A DNA stretch of 64,000 nt from NCBI GenBank assembly GCA_028824125.1, contig JAPPES010000058.1, positions 1 to 64,000 on the forward strand, written 5' to 3'. Positions 18,047 through 25,413 of the stretch are shown in pieces. The translations under genes and the position numbers were made by a program. Numbering within the stretch: position 1 is the first letter of the stretch; each line of letters starts with the position of its first letter. Below the pieces are notes generated by a model, which was given only the letters and a program-made list of their open reading frames with translations, had not been told where the DNA came from and ran no database searches. Source of the stretch: Candidatus Poribacteria bacterium. Its GTDB lineage: Bacteria > Poribacteria > WGA-4E > WGA-3G.

Positions 18047-18643
18047 ATGAAGATAATTTTAAGTACAATTGTGTGTCTAAATGTATTTGTTGTTATTGGA
18101 TTTATGTCGTGGGCAATACCTACTGAAGATATAAACGAACAAAGCGATGTGTCTCCAAATGCGAAAAACATGATTGTAAAAAACTACTTCAATAGGCAGT
18201 CTCTGATTATTGATGGACAGGACCAGAAACATGGGAATGCGAAAAAACTATCTATTTCAATTGCTGGCAATGAAAGCCAAACCAAATTAGTAAAAGTATT
18301 GTTGCGACGCGAGTTTCGCAATATGAAAGATATTATCGTAGTTGATAAACAAAAAATAAAACCAGATTATTCTGTTGATATGATGATAAATGAGGTATAT
18401 GAACTAAAAACTGGGAAAATGCTGGATTTACGCGCCATCAACATGAATTTCAACCAATATTTTGATAACAGTATACTGAGAAAACACACAATTCCAGACT
18501 CGTGGAAATTTGTAAACGAACAAACAAAAGACCTAATAAGGTTGAGTAATATAGGTTCTTTTTTATGCACAGAAAGCACTTATGATGTTATAGTGAAAGA
18601 TATTGTAGAAAAAGTAGTAAAAGCAATAAGAAAAGAGAATTAA
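18047..18643 (+). CDS. Secreted protein of unknown function
   Basis: 198 residues, not recognised. A hydrophobic N-terminus (MKIILSTIVCLNVFVVIGFM) suggests export. The rest is basic and hydrophilic with no Cys cluster or catalytic motif that I can name; blocks such as KLSISIAGNESQTKLVKVLL and KQKIKPDYSVDMMINEVYEL look like mixed alpha/beta. AGGAGG lies well placed before the ATG. It lies between two DUF4252-encoding genes and is probably cotranscribed with them. Confidence 0.6.
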   Translation: MKIILSTIVCLNVFVVIGFMSWAIPTEDINEQSDVSPNAKNMIVKNYFNRQSLIIDGQDQKHGNAKKLSISIAGNESQTKLVKVLLRREFRNMKDIIVVDKQKIKPDYSVDMMINEVYELKTGKMLDLRAINMNFNQYFDNSILRKHTIPDSWKFVNEQTKDLIRLSNIGSFLCTESTYDVIVKDIVEKVVKAIRKEN

Positions 18644-18705
18644 GTCTATTACTAATAGGTCATACAGGCTTTCTCGGTCATCAGGTCTACAGAAAACTAT
18701 TAGAT

Positions 18706-18780
18706 CAAGCCATCTTTGGGAAAATTGTGGAATCCGAACCAGAGTTTTGGAAAGACCTAAAATTCCGTATAGAACACTAA
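18706..18780 (+). pseudogene. 3' remnant of a DUF4252 gene
   Basis: The frame ending at TAA 18778-18780 reads IFGKIVESEPEFWKDLKFRIEH, nearly the same as the end of the DUF4252 protein at 17472-18014. The similarity continues for about 20 nt past the stop (CCAAGATGCTTCA in both). Upstream, the open frame continues into unrelated sequence (LLLIGHTGFLGHQVYRKLL, from about 18643). The piece is therefore a chimeric leftover of a tandem duplication. No start or ribosome site. Confidence 0.7.
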
Positions 18781-18868
18781 CCAAGATGCTTCATAATAGA
18801 TTTGAAACGCATTTCATGCGCAAGCAAAACTTCTTATCAATTGAAGTAGTATACAAAAGGAGAATAAA

Positions 18869-21343
18869 ATGAAACTGCAAAAACACCTCACACTAATATT
18901 CACAGCAACTTTTTTGGCGATGTTGCTTATACCGATCAATTATACGTTGGCGGATAAAGCAACCCCAGAAAAAACAAAGAAAAAAGGACTCATCCCCTTT
19001 GACCACCCGCAAAACCCGGAAGCGAAGGTTGAAGTCAACTTGACAGATAAACTCATCAATCGGGTCACCAAATCCATGAATTCGTCACCAGAGGTGAAAG
19101 AGATGGTCCAGATGCTTGATGGTATCTATGTCCGAACTTATGATAGTCCTATAACAACTCACGGGACAAACGGGACAATGCTTGTTGAATACTATCAAGA
19201 GAAACTTAAAAAAGAGAAATGGGAAGTTTTCGTCAAAATCAAGGAAGCGAACGAAATGGTTGAAGTCAGTCTGCTATATGATGAAGATGTAGCTTACGGT
19301 ATCTTTGCCATTGTGGTTGCCGATAAGCCTGAAAAGCGTAAGGAAGTCACCTTTGTTAACATTGTCGGCAAAATCGCTACAGAACGGATTAGCGATTTAC
19401 TTGGAAATTTGAGCAATTTTGGGACTACAGATATTGATCTCGGTGACAAATTGAAGGTAAAAGCAGAACTAAACCCAGATAGAGGGACCGTTCAAAAAGA
19501 GATGCTCGCGGTTAAAATCGAAAAACCGCCAAAAATTGATGGAAAACTTGATGATAAGTGCTGGAAAATCGCGCCTCAAACCGACAAATTTACGCACGCG
19601 AGTACCGAGAAACCGGTCAAAGATCAAACTATAGTTAAACTGGTTTATACGGATAAAGCGATCTATGTTGCATGGAGAATGCACGATTCCGATCCGAAAA
19701 ATATTGTAAAACGCCAAACTAAAGATCATATACGATTTGTAAACGAGGATTCAGTCTGCTTCAGCATCGACCCATTTCACACGCACAGATCCGCGCAACG
19801 TACCTTATTTATGGCAAACCCGTTGGGCAAAAAATTTGTTCAATTTGCCACTGCACGTCTAAAGAATTCCGAATATGCTGACCGATGGAAGGTCGCAGCT
19901 AAACTTGTCAAAGATGGATGGGTTGTTGAGATGGAAATCCCATGGCAGATACTGGATTATCCCGAAACGACTGAGCCAATTCAGATGGGGATTAACTTTG
20001 ACAGGAAACAACAACGGACAAGTGAGCATTCTTGGTGGTCAAATGTCGGTGTTGAAAAGTTATACAGCAACGATGGCAATTGGATGCGAGTTCTACCACC
20101 ATCAAAATCATTACACATGCAAGGGATGTTAGATGCATTTGAGAAAGGCAAAAGTTCTCCGGTTGGCAAGGATTTTTTCCGTCTCTTGAACACCAGCGGC
20201 TTAAACTCTATTGATGGGCTTAGACTCGGTGGTGGATTTGAAATTGGAAAAAGATGGTATTACGACCCACTCTTTTTTGAAAGATCCGGTGAAACGATTC
20301 GACGGGATATAAGTCCAAACGCAACAATCGGTACTGATGGAAACGATTTCGGTGGACGAACGAGTCTATCGCCGAAACCATTTGCATTTGGTACCATGAG
20401 TTATGCACTTCGGACAGAAGCCCCTAATTATCGACTGGGTGGCGGTGTCATATTCGGTGAGAAATCAAATCTGACGTATAGCGCCCAAATTCATAGGCTA
20501 ACATCTGCCAGGGACAGAGACCTCTTGTTAAGCGGCAGTGAGCAATTCTTAAGAGCATTCACTAATGCGGACTTCAATGACTACTACACCCGACAAGGCG
20601 GCGTGATGGCACTGCAATGGCAGCATGCATCGTTAAAGCATACGATCGGACTATCCCTGCTTTTGGAAGAACATGAAAGTATATGGGAAGATAGCACCTC
20701 TTACTTCAGAATCGGAACCTCAAGCTACCACTTGGGCACAGATCCAAGACCGAATTCCCCAATATACGATGGTAAAATGCATAGTATTTCCTTAAAATAC
20801 GATTTTGACACTCGGGAAAACACCAAAGTTAGATACGACTTGGGAAACCGAGGAAACAATAACGAGTGGTATAACACTTTCCTTGTTGAACACTCAAATT
20901 CTGCAATGGGGTCTGATTATGATTTCACTCGCTTTATTGTACATCTCCGTAACTATCACCCCATTGGAGATGATCGGATTGATACACGTTTAAAAGTCGG
21001 TCTTGCTTCTACTTCCTATATGCTGCCTTATCAACGCCAATTTGTTCTGGGTGGTACTGGAACTTTACGCGGATATTCACTCTACGAATTTGTGGGCAAC
21101 CACGGATTTCTATTTAATTTGGAGTATACTCATAGTGTAGCAAAAGGAATTTATGGAATTTATATTGTGCCTTTTGTAGATATAGGACAAACATATAACC
21201 GCCTTGTAGACATAAAGCATGTTTACCCAAAGGCTAACTTTGGTATCGGTTTCCAATTCGGCATCTTCAGGTTAAACCTTGCAAGAGCGCTTGAGAGTGA
21301 TCGTGGATATCAAGTCAATTTTAAATGGTCCCGCACATTTTAA
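18869..21343 (+). CDS. DUF4252 - CBM9-like - Omp85/ShlB-type barrel fusion protein
   Basis: An 824-residue exported protein with a three-part architecture I do not recognise from any named family. A signal peptide covers about 1-29. A DUF4252 domain (about 45-195) shows LDGIYVRTYDS, KWEVFVKIKEANEMVEVSLL and VTFVNIVGKIA. A CBM9-like domain (about 209-420) begins PPKIDGKLDDKCWK, includes WVVEMEIPWQILDYPETTEP, and is the same domain as in the DUF5916 proteins downstream. The C-terminal 390 residues resemble an Omp85/surface-antigen 16-strand barrel: GLRLGGGFEIGKRWYYDP, the RGY loop signature GGTGTLRGYSLYEF near 730, and a terminal aromatic (KWSRTF). AAAAGGAG precedes the ATG. It would place a ligand-binding domain and DUF4252 on an outer-membrane pore. 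Confidence 0.8.
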   Translation: MKLQKHLTLIFTATFLAMLLIPINYTLADKATPEKTKKKGLIPFDHPQNPEAKVEVNLTDKLINRVTKSMNSSPEVKEMVQMLDGIYVRTYDSPITTHGTNGTMLVEYYQEKLKKEKWEVFVKIKEANEMVEVSLLYDEDVAYGIFAIVVADKPEKRKEVTFVNIVGKIATERISDLLGNLSNFGTTDIDLGDKLKVKAELNPDRGTVQKEMLAVKIEKPPKIDGKLDDKCWKIAPQTDKFTHASTEKPVKDQTIVKLVYTDKAIYVAWRMHDSDPKNIVKRQTKDHIRFVNEDSVCFSIDPFHTHRSAQRTLFMANPLGKKFVQFATARLKNSEYADRWKVAAKLVKDGWVVEMEIPWQILDYPETTEPIQMGINFDRKQQRTSEHSWWSNVGVEKLYSNDGNWMRVLPPSKSLHMQGMLDAFEKGKSSPVGKDFFRLLNTSGLNSIDGLRLGGGFEIGKRWYYDPLFFERSGETIRRDISPNATIGTDGNDFGGRTSLSPKPFAFGTMSYALRTEAPNYRLGGGVIFGEKSNLTYSAQIHRLTSARDRDLLLSGSEQFLRAFTNADFNDYYTRQGGVMALQWQHASLKHTIGLSLLLEEHESIWEDSTSYFRIGTSSYHLGTDPRPNSPIYDGKMHSISLKYDFDTRENTKVRYDLGNRGNNNEWYNTFLVEHSNSAMGSDYDFTRFIVHLRNYHPIGDDRIDTRLKVGLASTSYMLPYQRQFVLGGTGTLRGYSLYEFVGNHGFLFNLEYTHSVAKGIYGIYIVPFVDIGQTYNRLVDIKHVYPKANFGIGFQFGIFRLNLARALESDRGYQVNFKWSRTF

Positions 21344-21370
21344 TCTCACTGAAATTGAAAGGAGAGTCCA

Positions 21371-21916
21371 ATGAAAAAATTGAATCAGTTTTTAAAACTT
21401 ACCGTTTTTGCTTCTCTGTTTATATTGCCTTTTCTTACCGGTTGTGCTGAAACGGAACGTGAAATGATGTTCCTTGCTACTGATATACCTGAAAGTGCTA
21501 CTGTGACCGTAGAGGCCCCCGCAGAAGCAGCATTCAAGCTAATTATCTCTACTGACTACAGAAAAGAGAGGGACAATTTCGGTAATACAGTCATCATCCA
21601 CAATAGCGAAGAGAAGTACTCCGTTACACAAGATTTTAGTGAGACAATATCATTTGATTCTGAGGAACCACGTATTTCAGTCAAACTAACCTGTACTAAG
21701 ATTGACTCTATGAGCGAGAATAGTTCCAATTCAGTTCGTCTCATCGTGCAATTTAACGGTGATGGAAATTTTGACAGAGGAAATCACAATCAATTGCTGC
21801 AACCGATTCAATTAGGTTCATTTATAAATGTACAGAGTGTTTTTAGTCGATACGACGGTGTCTCATATAGGATCGAACGTGATATAGATCCTAAAACATC
21901 TAATTTCCGTCAGTAG
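21371..21916 (+). CDS. Lipoprotein of unknown function
   Basis: 181 residues. The type II signal peptide ends in the lipobox FLTGC (Cys25). The mature part is predicted mainly beta (SATVTVEAPAEAAFKLIIST, RISVKLTCTKIDSMSENSSN), and I recognise no family. AAAGGAGAG precedes the ATG. The ribosome site and first codons (MKKLNQFL) are almost the same as in the DUF5694 lipoprotein at 22274, although the mature parts are unrelated. Confidence 0.65.
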   Translation: MKKLNQFLKLTVFASLFILPFLTGCAETEREMMFLATDIPESATVTVEAPAEAAFKLIISTDYRKERDNFGNTVIIHNSEEKYSVTQDFSETISFDSEEPRISVKLTCTKIDSMSENSSNSVRLIVQFNGDGNFDRGNHNQLLQPIQLGSFINVQSVFSRYDGVSYRIERDIDPKTSNFRQ

Positions 21917-22047
21917 ACTGTTCCCTTACCCAAAATGTCTGTAGAAATGTAGGTAACCGTACTAAATTGATGCTGAATACCATTAGCGTATTCGGCATCA
22001 ATTTGTTGCATCGTTGTTTCAAAACCATGCACATAGTTGCTTCTAAA

Positions 22048-22165
22048 TTATAGTAAAATCCACAATTACCTGGACACATTGGCAAGGTTAGGAAACCTTG
22101 CCAGCGAGAGCGTGTAGGGATTGTTGTTCATTAAATTGTGAACATATTTTCGGATTCTACTATAA
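22048..22165. repeat. MITE-like element, TTATAGTAAAATCC inverted ends
   Basis: Left end TTATAGTAAAATCC (22048-22061) and right end GGATTCTACTATAA (22152-22165) are inverted repeats with one mismatch. Inside is a perfect 9-bp hairpin, GGCAAGGTT / AACCTTGCC (22081-22102). The element lies in the 357-nt gap between two lipoprotein genes; outside it I see nothing but AT-rich sequence. A partial relative of the left end occurs at about 63918. Confidence 0.65.
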
Positions 22166-22273
22166 GAAACACAAACTGAACGGCTTTCTTACTGTAAGTT
22201 TTACAATAGCATCGGTTTTCCAAGCATGCTATAATGTCAGCAATCATCTAATTTGAATTGAAAGGAGAACTCA

Positions 22274-23176
22274 ATGAAAAAATTGAACCAATTTTTGAGT
22301 TTTACTGTTTTTGTTTTTCTACTTACATCACTTCTATTTACAGGTTGCGGCGAAAGGGAACGCGAAATAACGAAACCAACAATCATGATTCTTGGCAGTA
22401 GGCACTTGGCAAATCCCGGAATTGACGCAGTCAATTACAAAATGGATGACGTACTCGCACCAAAACGACAAGGTGAAATAGAGCAACTTGTCCAACAACT
22501 AAAAAAATATAGTCCTACCAAAATAGCCCTTGAACAGGACCCTTCGCGAAATGCTGAGATTAACACAAACTACCAAGGTTATCTGGCAGGCACATACAAA
22601 CTGCAGCGGTGGGAAATTGATCAGATCGGTTTTCGGTTGGCTAAACAGATGGAACATTCGGAAGTGTACTGTGTTGATTATTTTCCAGATCAAGACCCGT
22701 TTTTCTCAGAAGATTTTGACTCAAATTTGACAGATATTATCAAGTTCGCAAAGGAACATAACCAAGAACACCTCCTACCAAGTGTTGAGGATAATACTGA
22801 TTCCAATGCGGATTTTCATGAAGAGGAAGATGGCAGAGTCTGGATTGTACCTACGAAATACGAATCACTCATTGACCTGTACATACGTGATAACAAACCT
22901 GAAGGCAGACGTGCTGAACATCAGCTATACTTACAAATGGCACGAGTTGGATTGAAGGATCAGTACCTCGGAGCGAATTGGGTAGGGCATATCTGGTATA
23001 CTCGCAATCTCAAAATCTTTGTCAACCTGACGCGCATCACCGAATCTGCCGATGATCGCATTCTGTTGATTATTGGTGCCGGGCATGTCTATCTGGTGCA
23101 ACACTTTCTTGAGGCATCAGGTAAATATATTGTTGAAAGCCCACTAAAATATCTGAAATCGGAGAATGCTAATTGA
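22274..23176 (+). CDS. Lipoprotein with DUF5694 (TraB-like) domain
   Basis: 300 residues. Lipobox LFTGC (Cys25). The mature part fits DUF5694: PTIMILGSRHLANPGIDAVN, DVLAPKRQGEIEQLVQQLKK, SPTKIALEQDP, and near the C-terminus ILLIIGAGHVYLVQHFL. This resembles the TraB/erythromycin-esterase-like fold, in which paired His and Glu residues bind metal; activity is not established. GAAAGGAG precedes the ATG. The TGA stop overlaps the start of the first DUF5916 gene, so the two are cotranscribed. Confidence 0.78.
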   Translation: MKKLNQFLSFTVFVFLLTSLLFTGCGEREREITKPTIMILGSRHLANPGIDAVNYKMDDVLAPKRQGEIEQLVQQLKKYSPTKIALEQDPSRNAEINTNYQGYLAGTYKLQRWEIDQIGFRLAKQMEHSEVYCVDYFPDQDPFFSEDFDSNLTDIIKFAKEHNQEHLLPSVEDNTDSNADFHEEEDGRVWIVPTKYESLIDLYIRDNKPEGRRAEHQLYLQMARVGLKDQYLGANWVGHIWYTRNLKIFVNLTRITESADDRILLIIGAGHVYLVQHFLEASGKYIVESPLKYLKSENAN

Positions 23177-25230
23177 TGAAATTACAGAAAATATATGGAA
23201 TAGTTTTACTCATTACACTATCGCTTATATCAATCCCAAATGGACAAACTGTGCATGCACAAGACACACAAACCGTTAAGAAAGAACTCCCCGCTACCAA
23301 AACCGAACAACCACCCACCATTGACGGTATCCTCAACGATGCATGCTGGCGAGATGCCCCGAAAGCTACCGGTTTCACCGATGAACGCACCGAAAAACCA
23401 GCAAAAAACCAATCTGTTGGTCGCCTTGTCTATACAGACAAGGCCATCTACATCGGACTTCACCTCTACGATGACATGCCCGACAAAATTGTGGCGCGTC
23501 AAACAAAAGATCAAACGCGATTTCAAGGTGAAGACTGGGTGTCCTTTAGCCTTGACACATTTCACACGCACCAGTTTTCTGACAGAAGTTTTTTTATTGT
23601 AAATCCACTCGGCACGAAATTCGCGCATCTCGCCACAGGGCGCGCAGAAAAAAGTGAATGGATCGGACTCTGGAAAACCGCAGCACAGATTGCGGATGAC
23701 GGATGGGTTGTTGAGATGGAAATCCCATGGCAGATGCTGGATTATCCAGACACAACCAAACCTATTCGGATGGGAATTAACATTGATAGAGGGCAGCAAC
23801 GGACCGGAGAAAAGTCGTGGTGGTGTAATCTTGGCGTTAACGAATTCCGAGAAAACGATGGACATTGGGTTGATGTGTTACCACCACGCCGAAAACGTGA
23901 ACTGAAGCTGCTCCCGTATCTAATCGGCGGCGTCAATGAAACAGAGACTTCTGTAGGAGCGACCTCCGAGTCGCGATGGGAATATACCGCCCGCGCAGGC
24001 GGCGACATTCGCTATGAGGTTACGCCACAAGTCCGACTCATCGGCACTGCTAATCCAGATTTCGCGAACATTGAACAAGCTGTTGAAGGGATTGATTTTT
24101 CTTATGGTGAACGCTATGTACCAGATCGCCGTCCCTTCTTTTCTGAAGGTGGCAATGTCTATAACATTGGGAACCTTTTTCACTCACGGCGGATTGTTGA
24201 CATGGATGGCGGGCTTAAACTCTTTGGAAAACTGGCGAAAAACACATCAGTCGGCACCTTAGGTACGTACCATAAAAACAACCAGAACTTTATACTTAAA
24301 GCTTCGCAATCGTTAAGCGCGACCTCTAATATAAATGCAGCATTCTTGTCCCATCATCACCGTGATACTGGATTGAACAATGTAGGTTATCTTTCCGGAG
24401 ATGTGCGCCACGGTAAATTTTCAGTAGGTTCTAATCTCGTGCAAACTTGGACAGACGAATCGGATGGAAGGAATGGGTTTGTCAGTTTAGGCTACAACGG
24501 ACCGATTTTCCAACCCTATCTATCCGCATTTTTTGTGGATCCAGATTTCGTCAATAGACTCGGTTACCGTCCCTTCACTGGCTACCGCGGTGTAGGTTTG
24601 GGGGCCTTCATTAAAAACGAATGGCGTGAAGGATTCTTCCGTAGAGCCTCTGTTTCTGTCCAAAGCCAAATTTCTAACACTTATGAAGGTAAGGTTTTCC
24701 GGCGGGACCTGTCCATATCTTCACTTATCCTAACACATAGCGACTATGCACTTGCCGCCGGCTGGAGGGGCGGGCAATTTGAAGAATTCAACGATAGTGT
24801 TTTCAGCATTGGATTACGTGCGCGTGCTTCTGACAGGTTCAATAATGTTGGCATTACCTACAATTGGGGTGAACAAGCAGGTGAACGGATTCATCGTATC
24901 AGCGGAAATCTAAAGCTCCGCGCTTACGGCTTCACTGCTGGATTAACATCCCAAATCCAATGGCACTTTGAAAGACGTTCTCAACAGATCCTCACTCTCA
25001 CCTATGACTTTAGTCCTGCCTTGAGTCTCGGTAGTCGTCTGATATGGCGATCAGATGACTTTCCTGTTTTGATTTCCAGTGATTTTGAGGAACCATCAGG
25101 GCATTTGAATGTCTATTTCGCCTTGCGCCGCTCAGGTTATGCTGGTATGGATTTTTTTATTATTCTCGGTGAGCCAAATGCTTTGGAATTCAAACGGCGT
25201 CTCGTAGCAAAAGTGATTCGGGCATTTTAA
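23176..25230 (+). CDS. CBM9-like / DUF5916 outer-membrane protein, copy 1
   Basis: 684 residues from ATG 23176. An in-frame TTG is one codon earlier, but the ATG gives a TGATG overlap with the lipoprotein stop, and GGAG lies 11 bases upstream. Signal peptide about 1-30; CBM9-like carbohydrate-binding fold about 40-215 (PPTIDGILNDACWRDAPKAT, WVVEMEIPWQMLDYPDTT); DUF5916 beta-barrel-like region about 230-684 with alternating short strands, ending FKRRLVAKVIRAF. DUF5916 proteins are thought to sit in the outer membrane; substrate unknown. A palindromic repeat (23952-23976) is embedded in frame and encodes SVGATSESR. Two paralogues lie downstream. Confidence 0.85.
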   Translation: MKLQKIYGIVLLITLSLISIPNGQTVHAQDTQTVKKELPATKTEQPPTIDGILNDACWRDAPKATGFTDERTEKPAKNQSVGRLVYTDKAIYIGLHLYDDMPDKIVARQTKDQTRFQGEDWVSFSLDTFHTHQFSDRSFFIVNPLGTKFAHLATGRAEKSEWIGLWKTAAQIADDGWVVEMEIPWQMLDYPDTTKPIRMGINIDRGQQRTGEKSWWCNLGVNEFRENDGHWVDVLPPRRKRELKLLPYLIGGVNETETSVGATSESRWEYTARAGGDIRYEVTPQVRLIGTANPDFANIEQAVEGIDFSYGERYVPDRRPFFSEGGNVYNIGNLFHSRRIVDMDGGLKLFGKLAKNTSVGTLGTYHKNNQNFILKASQSLSATSNINAAFLSHHHRDTGLNNVGYLSGDVRHGKFSVGSNLVQTWTDESDGRNGFVSLGYNGPIFQPYLSAFFVDPDFVNRLGYRPFTGYRGVGLGAFIKNEWREGFFRRASVSVQSQISNTYEGKVFRRDLSISSLILTHSDYALAAGWRGGQFEEFNDSVFSIGLRARASDRFNNVGITYNWGEQAGERIHRISGNLKLRAYGFTAGLTSQIQWHFERRSQQILTLTYDFSPALSLGSRLIWRSDDFPVLISSDFEEPSGHLNVYFALRRSGYAGMDFFIILGEPNALEFKRRLVAKVIRAF
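23952..23976 (+). repeat. TGTAGGAGCGACCTCC-family repeat inside a coding frame
   Basis: A 25-nt unit beginning TGTAGGAGCGACCTCC and ending GTCGCGA. The same unit occurs at 33392-33416 (also coding), 42128-42152 (intergenic) and, as a full palindrome, at 30000-30043 (intergenic). Here it adds the residues SVGATSESR to DUF5916 copy 1; copy 3 lacks it. Confidence 0.9.
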
Positions 25231-25296
25231 ATCCTTAATATTTCCACCGTACAATCTACCAAAGCAGCGTTTTGCAAACGTTCCTGCCCTATAGAG

Positions 25297-25331
25297 AGCG
25301 CGATCTTTCTCGCTTGCCGATAGATCGCGCT
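25297..25331. terminator. Hairpin after DUF5916 copy 1, possible terminator
   Basis: AGCGCGATCT (25297-25306) and AGATCGCGCT (25322-25331) form a perfect 10-bp stem with a 15-nt loop. It is followed by TATAATTTTTAAAAA, a weak T tract. It lies between DUF5916 copy 1 and the S9 peptidase promoter motif, a sensible place for termination. The long loop makes it uncertain. Confidence 0.45.
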
Positions 25332-25374
25332 TATAATTTTTAAAAACCCCTTTAGGTTTTCATTTTTTCCATGA

Positions 25375-25401
25375 TGCACGTTTTCTGATCAAAGTTTCGT
25401 C
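25375..25401 (+). promoter_or_regulatory. Conserved ECF-like promoter motif, copy 1
   Basis: TGCACG (25375-25380), 17 nt, CGTC (25398-25401). The sequence between and around is shared almost base for base with 27929-27955 and 30195-30221, all upstream of genes of this array. A CGTC-type -10 with 16-17 nt spacing is typical of ECF promoters. If this is a promoter, transcription would start only a few bases before the peptidase ATG at 25414. Confidence 0.6.
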
Positions 25402-25413
25402 TTTAACAATAGA

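Noticed and set aside
18640-18705. Part of an NAD-dependent epimerase gene (GHTGFLGH resembles a Rossmann loop)
   Set aside because: Only about 20 codons are open before the DUF4252 remnant and there is no start site; too short to support.
23230-23865. A 211-codon open frame opposite DUF5916 copy 1 (and similar ones opposite copies 2 and 3)
   Set aside because: It recurs in the paralogues only because the plus-strand gene is conserved; composition is Cys/Phe/Ser-rich without a recognisable fold or ribosome site.
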